Shown one piece after another: positions 38,784 through 47,432 of a stretch of 64,000 nt of DNA (position 1 is the first letter of the stretch; each line of letters begins with the position of its first letter). A program made the position numbers and the translations under genes. Origin of the DNA: Paracoccaceae bacterium (GTDB lineage Bacteria; Pseudomonadota; Alphaproteobacteria; Rhodobacterales; Rhodobacteraceae); NCBI GenBank assembly GCA_014762635.1, contig JABURR010000098.1, positions 145,503 to 209,502 of the forward strand, in the 5' to 3' direction. The notes below the pieces were generated by a model. It did no database searches, was not told where the DNA came from, and worked only from the letters and a program-made list of their open reading frames with translations.

Positions 38784-39928
38784 GCTATCTCGACTACAAC
38801 CTCCGCACCACGCCGACGGGGCTGCGAAAGATCCTGCACCTGAACTGGGCGCTGGTGCTGCTGATCTGCGCGGTCGCAAGCGCGGGTTTCCTGATGCTCT
38901 ATTCCGTGGCGGGCGGATCGCTCACCCCCTGGGCCGAGCCGCAGATGAAGCGCTTTGCCGCCGGGATGATCCTGATGTTCATCGTGGCGATGATCCCGCT
39001 GTGGTTCTGGCGCACGATGGCTGTGCCGGCCTATCTGGGGTCGCTGGTGCTGCTTCTGGCGGTGGAGTTCTTCGGCGAAACCCGCATGGGCGCCCAGCGC
39101 TGGGTCGACCTCGGCTTCATGCGGTTGCAACCGTCGGAACTGACGAAGATCACCCTCGTGATGATGCTGGCGGCCTATTACGACTGGCTCGACATCAAGA
39201 AGACCTCACACCCGTTCTGGGTCGCCCTGCCGGTCGTGCTGATCCTTCTGCCCACCTTCCTCGTGATCAAGCAGCCGGACCTTGGCACCTCGCTGCTGCT
39301 GGTGGTCGGCGGGGGTATCACCATGTTCGTGGCAGGCGTTCACTGGCTTTATTTCACGGTGGTGACCGGCTTGGGCGCGGGCCTTGTGACGGCTGTCTTC
39401 ACCTCGCGCGGGACGCCCTGGCAGCTTCTGAAGGACTACCAGTACCGGCGGATCGACACCTTCCTCGATCCCAGCCAGGATCCGCTGGGCGCGGGCTATC
39501 ACATCACCCAGTCGAAGATCGCGCTTGGATCAGGCGGCTGGACCGGGCGCGGCTTCATGCAAGGCACCCAGTCGCGCCTGAACTTCCTGCCCGAGAAACA
39601 GACGGATTTCATCTTTACCACGCTCGCCGAGGAATTCGGCTTCGTCGGCGGGTTCACACTCCTGTCACTCTACGCGCTGATCGAGATCTTCTGCATCACT
39701 TCGGCGCTGCGCAATCGTGACCGCTTCGGCGCGATCTTGACGCTGGGGATCGGGGCAACCTTCTTCCTGTTCTTCGCGGTGAATATGTCGATGGTGATGG
39801 GCCTTGCGCCGGTTGTCGGGGTGCCGCTGCCGCTGGTGTCCTATGGCGGGTCGGCGATGCTGGTACTTCTGGGCGCCTTCGGCCTTGTCCAGAGCGCCCA
39901 TGTCCACAGACCAAGAGGTTCCGTCTGA
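38780..39928 (+). CDS. rodA: Peptidoglycan glycosyltransferase RodA
   Basis: 382 residues with about ten membrane spans. It is a SEDS-family polymerase that extends glycan strands with PBP2. Conserved parts include RWVDLGFMRLQPSELTKIT, IKQPDLGTSLL, FLPEKQTDFIFTTLAEEFGF and the end VGVPLPLVSYGGSAML. The start overlaps mrdA by 4 bases, and its TGA shares one base with the ATG of the next gene. Confidence 0.96.
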   Translation: MSYLDYNLRTTPTGLRKILHLNWALVLLICAVASAGFLMLYSVAGGSLTPWAEPQMKRFAAGMILMFIVAMIPLWFWRTMAVPAYLGSLVLLLAVEFFGETRMGAQRWVDLGFMRLQPSELTKITLVMMLAAYYDWLDIKKTSHPFWVALPVVLILLPTFLVIKQPDLGTSLLLVVGGGITMFVAGVHWLYFTVVTGLGAGLVTAVFTSRGTPWQLLKDYQYRRIDTFLDPSQDPLGAGYHITQSKIALGSGGWTGRGFMQGTQSRLNFLPEKQTDFIFTTLAEEFGFVGGFTLLSLYALIEIFCITSALRNRDRFGAILTLGIGATFFLFFAVNMSMVMGLAPVVGVPLPLVSYGGSAMLVLLGAFGLVQSAHVHRPRGSV

Positions 39929-40857
39929 TGATCAACGTCCTGTTTTCGGCCGCGGCTGAGGCTTGGCCCGAATACGAAGCACCGTTGCGCCGCGCCCTGT
40001 CCGAGGCAGGGGTCGAGGCCGATCTGCGAACGGACTTCGATCCGGCCGAGGTGGATTACGTGGTCTATGCCCCCAATGGCGGGCTGTCGGATTTCCGCCC
40101 CTTCACCCGCGCCAAGGCGGTACTCAGCCTCTGGGCCGGGGTCGAAAAGATCGTCGGCAACGAGCATCTGACCCAGCCGCTGGCGCGCATGGTCGATCAC
40201 GGGCTGACCGAAGGCATGGTGGAATGGGTCACCGGACACGTGCTGCGCCATCACCTGGGCATCGACGGCAACCTTGCCGCGCAGACCGGCGCCTGGGAGC
40301 CGAAGGTCCCACCGCTGGCGCGGGATCGCAAGGTCAGCATCCTTGGGCTGGGTGAGTTGGGCGCGGCCTGTGCACAGGCCCTCGCGCGGCTCAATTTCGA
40401 TGTGGCGGGCTGGAGCCGCCGTTCCAAGACACTCGACGGGATCGCCTGCCATCATGGCGATGACGGGCTAGCGGCGGTGCTGGGGCGGTCGGAAATCCTC
40501 GTCCTGCTACTGCCCCGCACGCCCGAGACCGAGAACATCCTGAACGCCCGGACCCTTGCGCAGATGCCGCAGGGCGCTGTCATCATCAACCCGGGCCGTG
40601 GGCACCTGATCGACGATGAGGCTCTACTGGCCGCGTTGGATAGCGGCCAGATCGGCCATGCCACGCTCGACGTGTTCCGGGTGGAGCCGCTTCCGGCGGA
40701 TCATCCCTACTGGGCAAATCCGAACGTCACGGTCACGCCGCATATCGCCTCGGAAACCCGGCCCGAAAGCGCGAGCCGCGTCATCGCCGAGAACATCCGG
40801 CGGGGCGAGGCGGGCGAACCCTTCCTCCACCTCGTGGACCGCAAAGCCGGGTACTAG
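39928..40857 (+). CDS. D-2-hydroxyacid dehydrogenase (glyoxylate/hydroxypyruvate reductase A-like)
   Basis: 309 residues. It is an NAD(P)H-dependent reductase with Rossmann motif LGLGELGAACAQAL, the catalytic Arg region INPGRGHLIDDEAL and the acid/His region DVFRVEPLPADHPYW...TPHIASET. Length and sequence fit the GhrA group, which reduces glyoxylate and hydroxypyruvate. It begins within the rodA stop codon (TGATG), so it is co-translated with the shape operon although its reaction has no evident link to wall synthesis. Its stop overlaps the convergent sseB-like gene by 4 bases. Confidence 0.9.
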   Translation: MINVLFSAAAEAWPEYEAPLRRALSEAGVEADLRTDFDPAEVDYVVYAPNGGLSDFRPFTRAKAVLSLWAGVEKIVGNEHLTQPLARMVDHGLTEGMVEWVTGHVLRHHLGIDGNLAAQTGAWEPKVPPLARDRKVSILGLGELGAACAQALARLNFDVAGWSRRSKTLDGIACHHGDDGLAAVLGRSEILVLLLPRTPETENILNARTLAQMPQGAVIINPGRGHLIDDEALLAALDSGQIGHATLDVFRVEPLPADHPYWANPNVTVTPHIASETRPESASRVIAENIRRGEAGEPFLHLVDRKAGY

Positions 40858-41639
40858 CGCAGGCGCGGCGGTTTGCGCGGGTCCATGCCCGGGGCCGCCG
40901 GACCGTCACTGTGTTCGGGCTCCGGCAGATCGAACCGCAGCCCCACCTTGGCCAGCCGCGCGGCGATCGGGTCGGAGGCGGCGAAGAAGCCCACGTCCAT
41001 CTCACCCGCCTCGAGCCCCGAGAAGGTCAGCGCCTCGCCCGCCGCGGTGGCGAGCGCGTGTTCGGCGCCTTCAGCCGCATCAACAAAGGCCAACAGGTGC
41101 CCGGGGCGGTTGCCCTCATAGCGCACCGCCACAAGGTAGGCCATCCGCGCAAGCCCCGCCGCCGTGGCGAGCTTGGCATCCAGCGCGGTCAGCAGCGCCT
41201 CGGGCAGCCCGTGGGGCGCCAGCACCTCCTCCGGGCGTGCCTCCACCTCGGACGGACGATGCGCCAGCGTTGCCGCCAGCCAGTCCACCGCCTCGGCAGG
41301 CAACAGCATCTCGGAGGGCGCCACGCCCAGGTTCAGGCCCAGCCCGATCCCCTGCCCGGCCAGCATGGACGAAACCGCCCGCCCCGACAGCGCCGCATAG
41401 GGCGCGATCTGTCCGGTGAACTCGGCCAGACGCTCCTCACGGTCGAAGACCAACATGAAGCGCCCGCCTTCGACCTCGAAAAGCTCCGGTTCCAGGTTGT
41501 CGCCCTGAGGCTCAGCCACCAACAGCAGGAACAACTCGCTATCGGCCAGCCGCTCGTAGAACCGCAGCCGCGCGGCGTCATCCTCGGGCGCGATGTTCAT
41601 CGCCCCATGGGCACGGTCGAGCGCCGTCATCTCAGCCAT
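40854..41639 (-). CDS. SseB-family protein
   Basis: 261 residues. The N-terminal half (from about residue 20: EDDAARLRFYERLADSELFLLL, then FMLVFDREERLAEFTG) matches the SseB domain found in many bacterial proteins of unknown function. A C-terminal half with alternating strands and helices follows (LVAVRYEGNRPGHLLAFVDA). No signal or membrane span is visible. The start overlaps the uracil-DNA glycosylase gene by 8 bases, so the two form a small operon. The molecular role is not known. Confidence 0.85.
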   Translation of the reverse strand: MAEMTALDRAHGAMNIAPEDDAARLRFYERLADSELFLLLVAEPQGDNLEPELFEVEGGRFMLVFDREERLAEFTGQIAPYAALSGRAVSSMLAGQGIGLGLNLGVAPSEMLLPAEAVDWLAATLAHRPSEVEARPEEVLAPHGLPEALLTALDAKLATAAGLARMAYLVAVRYEGNRPGHLLAFVDAAEGAEHALATAAGEALTFSGLEAGEMDVGFFAASDPIAARLAKVGLRFDLPEPEHSDGPAAPGMDPRKPPRLR

Positions 41640-42237
41640 CCAGAACCTCTTTCACACGGGTCCGCAACGCCGGGATCAACTCGGCCTCGAACCAGGGATT
41701 GCGTTTGAGCCAGCCGGTATTCCGCCACGAGGGATGAGGCAAGGGGAAGACGCGCGGAGCATGGTCCCGCCAGACCGCGACGGTCCGGGTCACGCCCCCC
41801 TTCGCGGCTGGGCCCATGTGCCATTTCTGGGCATAGCCGCCGACCAGCAGCATCAGCTCCACGGGCGGCAGCGCCGCCAAGAGGCGCGGGTGCCATGTCT
41901 CGGCGCAGATGCGCGGCGGCGGCAGGTCCGAGCCCTTGGCGTCATAGCCCGGGAAGCAGAACGCCATCGGCACGATCGCCACGCGCGACCGATCATAGAA
42001 CCTGTCCTCATTCAACCCCATCCAGGCCCGCAGCCGGTCGCCCGAGGGGTCGAAGAACGGCTTGCCCGCCTGATGAACGCGCATGCCCGGCGCCTGCCCG
42101 GCCACCAGGATCCGCGCGCTGGCCTCGAACCAGACCACCGAACGCGGCGCATGCCCCGTGGCCGTCCCGGCAAACCGCCCAGCGCATTGGCGGCAGGCGG
42201 CGATCTCGGCCTGAAGTCGGGTGATTTCGGCGGTCAT
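41632..42237 (-). CDS. Uracil-DNA glycosylase family protein
   Basis: 201 residues. It has the family motifs ILVAGQAPGMRVH (water-activating loop, GQAPG) and PLPHPSWRNTGW (minor-groove loop), and an N-terminal CRQCAG. The CxxC is not followed by the full four-Cys set of class 4 FeS enzymes, so this is the short group often annotated simply as a UDG-superfamily protein. It may excise uracil or related bases. It is the first gene of the pair with the sseB-like gene. Confidence 0.88.
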   Translation of the reverse strand: MTAEITRLQAEIAACRQCAGRFAGTATGHAPRSVVWFEASARILVAGQAPGMRVHQAGKPFFDPSGDRLRAWMGLNEDRFYDRSRVAIVPMAFCFPGYDAKGSDLPPPRICAETWHPRLLAALPPVELMLLVGGYAQKWHMGPAAKGGVTRTVAVWRDHAPRVFPLPHPSWRNTGWLKRNPWFEAELIPALRTRVKEVLDG

Positions 42238-42288
42238 GGCGGTGCTTTACCCGTGACACCGGCTGCGCGCAAATTCCGGGGTTGATTT

Positions 42289-42308
42289 ATTTCTATACTT
42301 CTAGAAAT
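42289..42308. promoter_or_regulatory. Probable ArsR operator
   Basis: A perfect inverted repeat ATTTCTA (42289-42295), 6-base spacer, TAGAAAT (42302-42308). It ends 8 bases before the arsR start codon, in the position expected for autorepression by an ArsR/SmtB dimer that leaves DNA when it binds metal or metalloid. Confidence 0.65.
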
Positions 42309-42316
42309 ATCGAGAC

Positions 42317-42658
42317 ATGGAATCATTTCGCCCCTCTGGCCTTTCAATCGAACAGGCTGCCTCGACCTTCGCCGCGCTTGGCTCCGAGCAGCGGCTGGCC
42401 GTGCTCAGAACACTGGTCCGCGCCGGACCCGAGGGCCTGAGCATCGGGCAGATCGGCCAGCGCGCGGGCGTCACCGGGTCCACCCTGACTCATCACATGA
42501 AGATCCTTACACAGTCCGGCCTCGTCCGTCAGGACAAGCGCGGCCGCAGCATCATCTGCGTCGCGGATTTCGACGCCACCCGCGCGCTGTCCGATTACCT
42601 TCTGCAACAGTGCTGCGCCGATGCCGACCAGCCCCACAAGGACCACGCCGATGACTGA
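42317..42658 (+). CDS. ArsR/SmtB-family metal-responsive repressor
   Basis: 113 residues. A winged-helix protein: FAALGSEQRLAVLRTLVRAG opens the fold and the recognition helix is in GVTGSTLTHHMKILTQSGLV. The C-terminus has QQCCADADQPHKDHADD, where the Cys pair and His/Asp cluster could bind metal or arsenite. It should repress its own operon through the inverted repeat just upstream and release it on metal binding. It overlaps the permease gene by 8 bases. The inducer is not settled by sequence. Confidence 0.9.
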   Translation: MESFRPSGLSIEQAASTFAALGSEQRLAVLRTLVRAGPEGLSIGQIGQRAGVTGSTLTHHMKILTQSGLVRQDKRGRSIICVADFDATRALSDYLLQQCCADADQPHKDHADD

Positions 42659-43691
42659 CCAGAGCCTGTCCCTTCCGCAATTGCCAACGCTCTGGCGCCG
42701 GGTGGACAAGGCCTGGCTGGCGATCGTGCTGATCCCGCTCCTGCTGGCGGCCTTCGATCCCGGGCAGGCCGTGCCGACTGTCGTCTTCGCGATCAAGGCG
42801 CTCGGCGGCACCGCGCCCTTCATCCTTTTCGCGGTGCTGGCGGTGGCCTATCTCAAGGCCACCGGGGCCGAGACGCTGCTGGCCCGCGCCTTCGAGGGGC
42901 GCGAGGTTCGGATGATCGCGCTGGCCGCGCTGCTGGGCGGGCTCTCGCCCTTCTGTTCCTGCCAGGTGATCCCCTTCATCGCCGCGCTGCTGGCCATCGG
43001 CGCGCCGCTGTCGGCGGTGATGGCCTTCTGGCTGGCCTCGCCGCTGATGGACCCGGCGATGTTCCTGATCACTGCGGGCACGCTGGGCTTTCCCTTCGCC
43101 GTGGCCAAGACGGTGGCGGCCGTCGGCATCGGCCTTGCGGGGGGCGCCTTCGTGAAGGCCTTCGCAAGCAGCGCGCTGTTCGCCGACCCGCTGAAGCCCC
43201 AGCCCAAGAAATCCTGCTGCGCCTCGTCCTGCGGCACGAACCCGTTCAGCGGGCGTCCCGAATGGGCCTTCTGGCGCGAGGGTGAGCGCCGCGCGACCTT
43301 CCGGCATAGTACGTTGGAGAACGCGCTCTTCCTCGGGAAGTGGCTGCTGCTGGCCTACATGATCGAGGCGCTGATGCTGGAGTACATCCCGGCCGACCTC
43401 GTGGGGTCTGTCCTGGGCGGCACCGGCTTCCTGCCGATCCTGCTTGGCGCGTTGGTTGGCGCACCGGCCTATCTGAACGGATATGCCGCCGTGCCGCTGG
43501 TCGAAGCGCTGCTGGCACAGGGCATGTCGAACGGCGCGGCGATGTCCTTCATGATCGCGGGCGGCGTCAGTTGCATCCCCGCCGCCGTGGCCGTCTGGGC
43601 GCTGGTGAAGCCGCGTGTCTTTGCCGCCTACGTGGGCATCGCGACCCTGGGCGCCATCGTCGCCGGCGGTATCTGGGGCATGATCGCCTGA
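42651..43691 (+). CDS. Permease of the YraQ/ArsP (DUF318) family
   Basis: 346 residues with about eight to nine membrane spans. The first half has LLGGLSPFCSCQVIPFIAALL and the second AMSFMIAGGVSCIPAAVAV, the paired Cys-bearing helices of this family. A cytoplasmic loop carries KKSCCASSCG, a likely metal-handling Cys cluster. Members include ArsP, which exports trivalent organoarsenicals, and Cu/Zn efflux relatives. Control by the adjacent ArsR protein fits metal or metalloid efflux. The starts overlap, so expression is coupled. Confidence 0.88.
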   Translation: MTDQSLSLPQLPTLWRRVDKAWLAIVLIPLLLAAFDPGQAVPTVVFAIKALGGTAPFILFAVLAVAYLKATGAETLLARAFEGREVRMIALAALLGGLSPFCSCQVIPFIAALLAIGAPLSAVMAFWLASPLMDPAMFLITAGTLGFPFAVAKTVAAVGIGLAGGAFVKAFASSALFADPLKPQPKKSCCASSCGTNPFSGRPEWAFWREGERRATFRHSTLENALFLGKWLLLAYMIEALMLEYIPADLVGSVLGGTGFLPILLGALVGAPAYLNGYAAVPLVEALLAQGMSNGAAMSFMIAGGVSCIPAAVAVWALVKPRVFAAYVGIATLGAIVAGGIWGMIA

Positions 43692-43756
43692 TCCGGTTGC
43701 CCCCCGGGCGAAGTTGATCTATCCCCTGCCCATCAAAAAAAGGGACGGGGGACCGC

Positions 43757-45055
43757 ATGTATCGCGTCTGGAATTTCCTCACGAACTACTCGCTCCTGCT
43801 GATCGCGGGCGCGCTGATTGCCCTGGTCTGGGCGAATACCGATCCGTACAGCTACCATCACCTGGTCGAATACCCGATTCTGTTCAACGATTGGGTCGGT
43901 GTCGACGGGAGTTACTGGCTGAAATCCTACGGCGAGGAGTTCCACGTCGAGGATCTGGGCGGAGCAACCAAGGTCCTCAGTGCCCATTACCTGGTGAACG
44001 ACGTTCTCATGGCCTTCTTCTTCGCCATCGCCGCGAAAGAGGTATGGGAAGCGATCATCCTGAAAAACGGCGCCCTGCGCGGCAAGAAGGCGGCGACCCC
44101 GCTGTTCGCCACCGCTGGTGGGATGTTCGGGCCGATCGCTGTGTACCTTGGTCTGGCGGCGTTCCTGGGGTCGGATGTCTATGACGCGGTCGCCCGCGGC
44201 TGGGCGATCCCGACGGCGACCGACATCGCGTTTTCCTACCTTGTCGGGCGGATCGTGTTCGGTGCCGGTCACCCCGCGGTACGCTTCCTGCTGCTGCTGG
44301 CCATCGCCGATGACGCGGCAGGCCTTGTGATCCTGGCGATCTTCTATCCCTCGGGCGAACTGGCGCCGGAGTGGCTGCTGCTGTCGCTGGCCGCTGCCAT
44401 CGGGGTGTACCTTCTGTTCAACTGGCTGCCGCGCAAGATGGACCGGGGCAACCAGATGCGCCCGAAATCGACCTGGGTGCGGCAGAAGCTCTCGTTCTGG
44501 CCCTACCTGCTGGCGGCCTGCTTCAGCTGGTACGGCTTCCAGGAATCGGGCCTGCACCCGGCACTGGGCCTCTTGCCCATCGTGCCGACGCTGCCCCACG
44601 CAGACCGCGCCTTCGGCATTTTCAGCGAGGCGGAACAATACCTTACCGACCTGCTGAACCACGTGGAGCACATGCTCAAGCACCCGGTCGAGGTGATCCT
44701 GTTCTTCTTCGGCCTGATGAACGCCGGTGTCGAATTCGCCTCGATCGGCGCGCCGACCTGGCTGGTTCTGGCCGGTCTGATCATCGGCAAGCCCATCGGC
44801 ATCCTGCTCTTTGGCTGGATTGCGGCCTACCCGCTGAAACTGGGTCTGCCGCAGGGCATGCGGACGATCGACCTGTTCGTGATCGGCTGCGTGGCGGCCA
44901 TCGGCTTCACGGTATCGCTCTTCGTGGCCTCGGTCGCCTTCGAAAGCGGGCCGGTTCAGGATGCCGCGAAAATGGGCGCCTTGTTCAGCTTCGGTGCGGC
45001 GGTCATCTCGATCATCGCGGGCAAGCTCTGCAAGGTCGAGAAGCAGCCGAACTGA
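43757..45055 (+). CDS. nhaA: Na+/H+ antiporter NhaA
   Basis: 432 residues, close to the family norm of about 390-430. It is an inner-membrane antiporter that exports Na+ for protons, useful in a marine or saline setting. The ion-binding Asp pair is in LLLLAIADDAAGLVILAIFY, and PTATDIAFS holds the TM4 unwound segment. Extra sequence after span 1 (YSYHHLVEYPILFN) is as in alphaproteobacterial NhaA. The ATG at 43757 follows GGGGG. A strong terminator and a phased repeat array lie directly after the stop. Confidence 0.95.
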   Translation: MYRVWNFLTNYSLLLIAGALIALVWANTDPYSYHHLVEYPILFNDWVGVDGSYWLKSYGEEFHVEDLGGATKVLSAHYLVNDVLMAFFFAIAAKEVWEAIILKNGALRGKKAATPLFATAGGMFGPIAVYLGLAAFLGSDVYDAVARGWAIPTATDIAFSYLVGRIVFGAGHPAVRFLLLLAIADDAAGLVILAIFYPSGELAPEWLLLSLAAAIGVYLLFNWLPRKMDRGNQMRPKSTWVRQKLSFWPYLLAACFSWYGFQESGLHPALGLLPIVPTLPHADRAFGIFSEAEQYLTDLLNHVEHMLKHPVEVILFFFGLMNAGVEFASIGAPTWLVLAGLIIGKPIGILLFGWIAAYPLKLGLPQGMRTIDLFVIGCVAAIGFTVSLFVASVAFESGPVQDAAKMGALFSFGAAVISIIAGKLCKVEKQPN

Positions 45056-45056
45056 A

Positions 45057-45095
45057 ATCGGAAAATCATCGGAATTCTATCGGAATTCCATCGGA
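45057..45095. repeat. Four ATCGGA boxes at exact 11-bp spacing (array 2)
   Basis: ATCGGA at 45057, 45068, 45079 and 45090, again exactly 11 bases apart, within repeats of the type CTATCGGAATT. The array starts 2 bases after the nhaA stop and ends 3 bases before the terminator stem. Number, spacing and orientation relative to the upstream gene are the same as in array 1 at 26184. Confidence 0.8.
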
Positions 45096-45097
45096 CT

Positions 45098-45125
45098 GGC
45101 GGGCCATTTGGCCCGCCTTTCTTTT
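45098..45125 (+). terminator. Rho-independent terminator of nhaA
   Basis: GGCGGGCC (45098-45105), loop ATTT, GGCCCGCC (45110-45117), then TTTCTTTT. A textbook intrinsic terminator. Confidence 0.92.
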
Positions 45126-45217
45126 AATTGTTAGGCTTTTGTCCGCATCCCCGACATAATGGCGCCGTAAACCCCTTGAATAGTTTCCCAAAGGGTGGCC
45201 GCAACAGTTTCGAGCAG

Positions 45218-45871
45218 ATGCTTGAGTTCGTGAATGTCAGTAAATCGTTCTGGACCGGAACGCAGCGCAAGGTGATCCTTGACCGGGCGTCTTTTCGCGT
45301 GGAGCTTGGCAATTCTCTGGGCATCCTCGCGCCCAACGGCACGGGCAAGACGACGCTCATCAACATGATGTGCGGGCTGGAAAAGCCCGACGAGGGCGAG
45401 ATCCGCCGCGGCTGCCGGATCAGCTTTCCGCTCGGCTTCATGGGCGGGATCAACAACAAGCACTCGGCCCGGGAAAACGCCCGCTACATCGCGCAGCTTT
45501 ACGGGCTCGACCCGGATTACCTCGAAGCCTATTGCCGCTGGCTCTGCGGGCTCGAGGAATATTTTGACCGGCCCGTGGGCGTCTACAGTTCGGGGATGCG
45601 CGCACGGTTCACCTTCGCGCTGCTGCTGGCGCTGGATTTCGACATCTACCTGATCGACGAGGGGATGCCCTCGGCCTCGGACGTGGAATTCAACCGCAAG
45701 GCCGGGTCAGTGCTGCGGCAACGGCTGGAATCCTCTACCGTGATCATCGTGTCGCACCAGCCCGAGACGATCGAAAAATTCTGCCGCTCCGCCGCGGTTC
45801 TGCGCGACGGCAAGCTATACATGTTTGACACATTGGACGAGGCAAAGGCGCTCTATGACTACCACGCCTAA
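45218..45871 (+). CDS. kpsT: Capsule polysaccharide export ATPase KpsT
   Basis: 217 residues from ATG 45218, the size of E. coli KpsT (219). It is the ABC ATPase that drives export of group 2-type capsular polysaccharide. Motifs are LAPNGTGKTTLINMM (Walker A), VGVYSSGMRARFTFALL (signature variant SSGM, typical of polysaccharide exporters), IYLIDEGMPSASD (Walker B) and VSHQ. The permease KpsM is not encoded next to it. It overlaps the kpsE-like gene by 17 bases. Confidence 0.9.
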   Translation: MLEFVNVSKSFWTGTQRKVILDRASFRVELGNSLGILAPNGTGKTTLINMMCGLEKPDEGEIRRGCRISFPLGFMGGINNKHSARENARYIAQLYGLDPDYLEAYCRWLCGLEEYFDRPVGVYSSGMRARFTFALLLALDFDIYLIDEGMPSASDVEFNRKAGSVLRQRLESSTVIIVSHQPETIEKFCRSAAVLRDGKLYMFDTLDEAKALYDYHA

Positions 45872-47432
45872 AGCACGCAAGTTCCGCATCCGCCGGACAG
45901 GGTTTGAAGACCTGCCCGAGGAAGAAGCCACCACGCCCACCGAGGATGGCTTCGGCGACGCGCCCTATCCCGGCTCTGCCGCCGCCGACAGTGCGGCCGC
46001 CACGGTCGAACAGGAACTGGAGGCGATCCGCGCCGAGGGGCTGACCAACCGGCAGCTTCGCATGGCCCGGCGCCTTGCCCAGAAACAGGGGTTGTCGCCC
46101 GCCTCGGACCTCGATGCCGTGCGGATTCTGCGGGCCGAAGGGATCGACCCCTTCCAGCGCCGCAACAAGATGCTGGAGCTGGTGATCCCGAACCCGGCAG
46201 GCGAAAAGGCCGATGCCGCCGCCCTGCCCCAGACGTTCGACGGGTCACGTGCCCTGCGCCTGGCCGAGGATGCCGAAACCGCCCGCGCGCGCGAAATTCG
46301 CGCGATCCAGAAGGACATCGCCCGCCGCCGCCGCTGGAAGCTTGGCCTGCTCATGGCGCGGCTTTCGGTCTTCGTCTTCCTGCCCACGGCGCTGGCGGGC
46401 TATTATTTCTACGTGATGGCCACGCCGCTTTACGCGACGAAATCCGAATTCGTGATCCAGAAGGCCGAGGCCGCCAATTCCATGCCCGGTCTGGGCGGGC
46501 TGTTCAGCGGCACCAGCTTTGCCACCTCGCAGGATTCGATCACCGTGCAGGGCTACCTGCAATCGCGCGAGGCGATGCAGCGGCTGGACGAAGACATGGG
46601 CTTCAAGGCGCATTTCGCGCAACCGGATATCGACCCGCTGCAGCGCCTTGATCCCGACGCCAGCAACGAAGAGGCCTATGCCCTTTACCAGCGCAACGTG
46701 AAGATCAGCTACGACCCGACCGAGGGTCTCGTGCGGATGGAGGTGATCGCCGCCGACCCGGCAACCAGCGCGGCCTTCTCGGAACACCTGATCGGCTATG
46801 CCGAGGAACAGGTGGACCAGTTGACCCAGCGCCTGCGCAACGACCAGATGTCCGGCGCTTTGGCCAGCTTCGAAGAGGCCGAGGCCCGGATGATGGCCGC
46901 CCAGCGCCGGGTGCTGGAATTGCAGATGCAACTGGGGGTGCTGGACCCGGCCTCGGAATCCGGGGCGCAGATGTCACAGATCACCAGTTTCGAGATGCAG
47001 GTTCAGGAAAAGCGGCTGGCGCTGCAACAACTGCTCGAGAACGAGCGGCCCAACGCGGCCCGCGTTTCGGGGCTGGAAGGCGATATTCGCCGGCTCGAGA
47101 CGCTGATCGCCGATCTTCGCTCGAAACTCACCGAGGACGATGGTAGCAACGCCTCGCTCGCCCGGATCACCAGCGAGCTTCGTATCGCGGAAGTGGACTT
47201 GGAAACACGCCAGATGATCATGCAGCAATCGCTCCAGCAGCTTGAAACCGCCCGGATCGAGGCGAACCGACAGGTTCGCTACCTCTCGACCGGCGTCAGC
47301 CCCGTAGCCCCGGACGAGGCGACCTATCCCCGCGCGTTTGAGAACACGCTGGTGGCTTTCCTGATCTTCTCGGGCTTCTACCTGATCATGTCGATCACCG
47401 CCTCGGTGCTGCGCGAACAGGTGTCCGCATGA
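45855..47432 (+). CDS. kpsE: Capsule export inner-membrane protein, KpsE/BexC type
   Basis: 525 residues from ATG 45855. It is a polysaccharide co-polymerase/adaptor that links the inner-membrane exporter to the outer-membrane channel. Spans are at about 163-187 (LSVFVFLPTALAGYYFYVMA) and near 500-518 (TLVAFLIFSGFYLIMSITAS), with a periplasmic coiled coil between (about 320-470). The first 160 residues are a cytoplasmic, charged, Ala/Glu-rich extension that E. coli KpsE (about 380 residues) lacks. It overlaps kdsA by 4 bases. Confidence 0.88.
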   Translation: MTTTPKARKFRIRRTGFEDLPEEEATTPTEDGFGDAPYPGSAAADSAAATVEQELEAIRAEGLTNRQLRMARRLAQKQGLSPASDLDAVRILRAEGIDPFQRRNKMLELVIPNPAGEKADAAALPQTFDGSRALRLAEDAETARAREIRAIQKDIARRRRWKLGLLMARLSVFVFLPTALAGYYFYVMATPLYATKSEFVIQKAEAANSMPGLGGLFSGTSFATSQDSITVQGYLQSREAMQRLDEDMGFKAHFAQPDIDPLQRLDPDASNEEAYALYQRNVKISYDPTEGLVRMEVIAADPATSAAFSEHLIGYAEEQVDQLTQRLRNDQMSGALASFEEAEARMMAAQRRVLELQMQLGVLDPASESGAQMSQITSFEMQVQEKRLALQQLLENERPNAARVSGLEGDIRRLETLIADLRSKLTEDDGSNASLARITSELRIAEVDLETRQMIMQQSLQQLETARIEANRQVRYLSTGVSPVAPDEATYPRAFENTLVAFLIFSGFYLIMSITASVLREQVSA

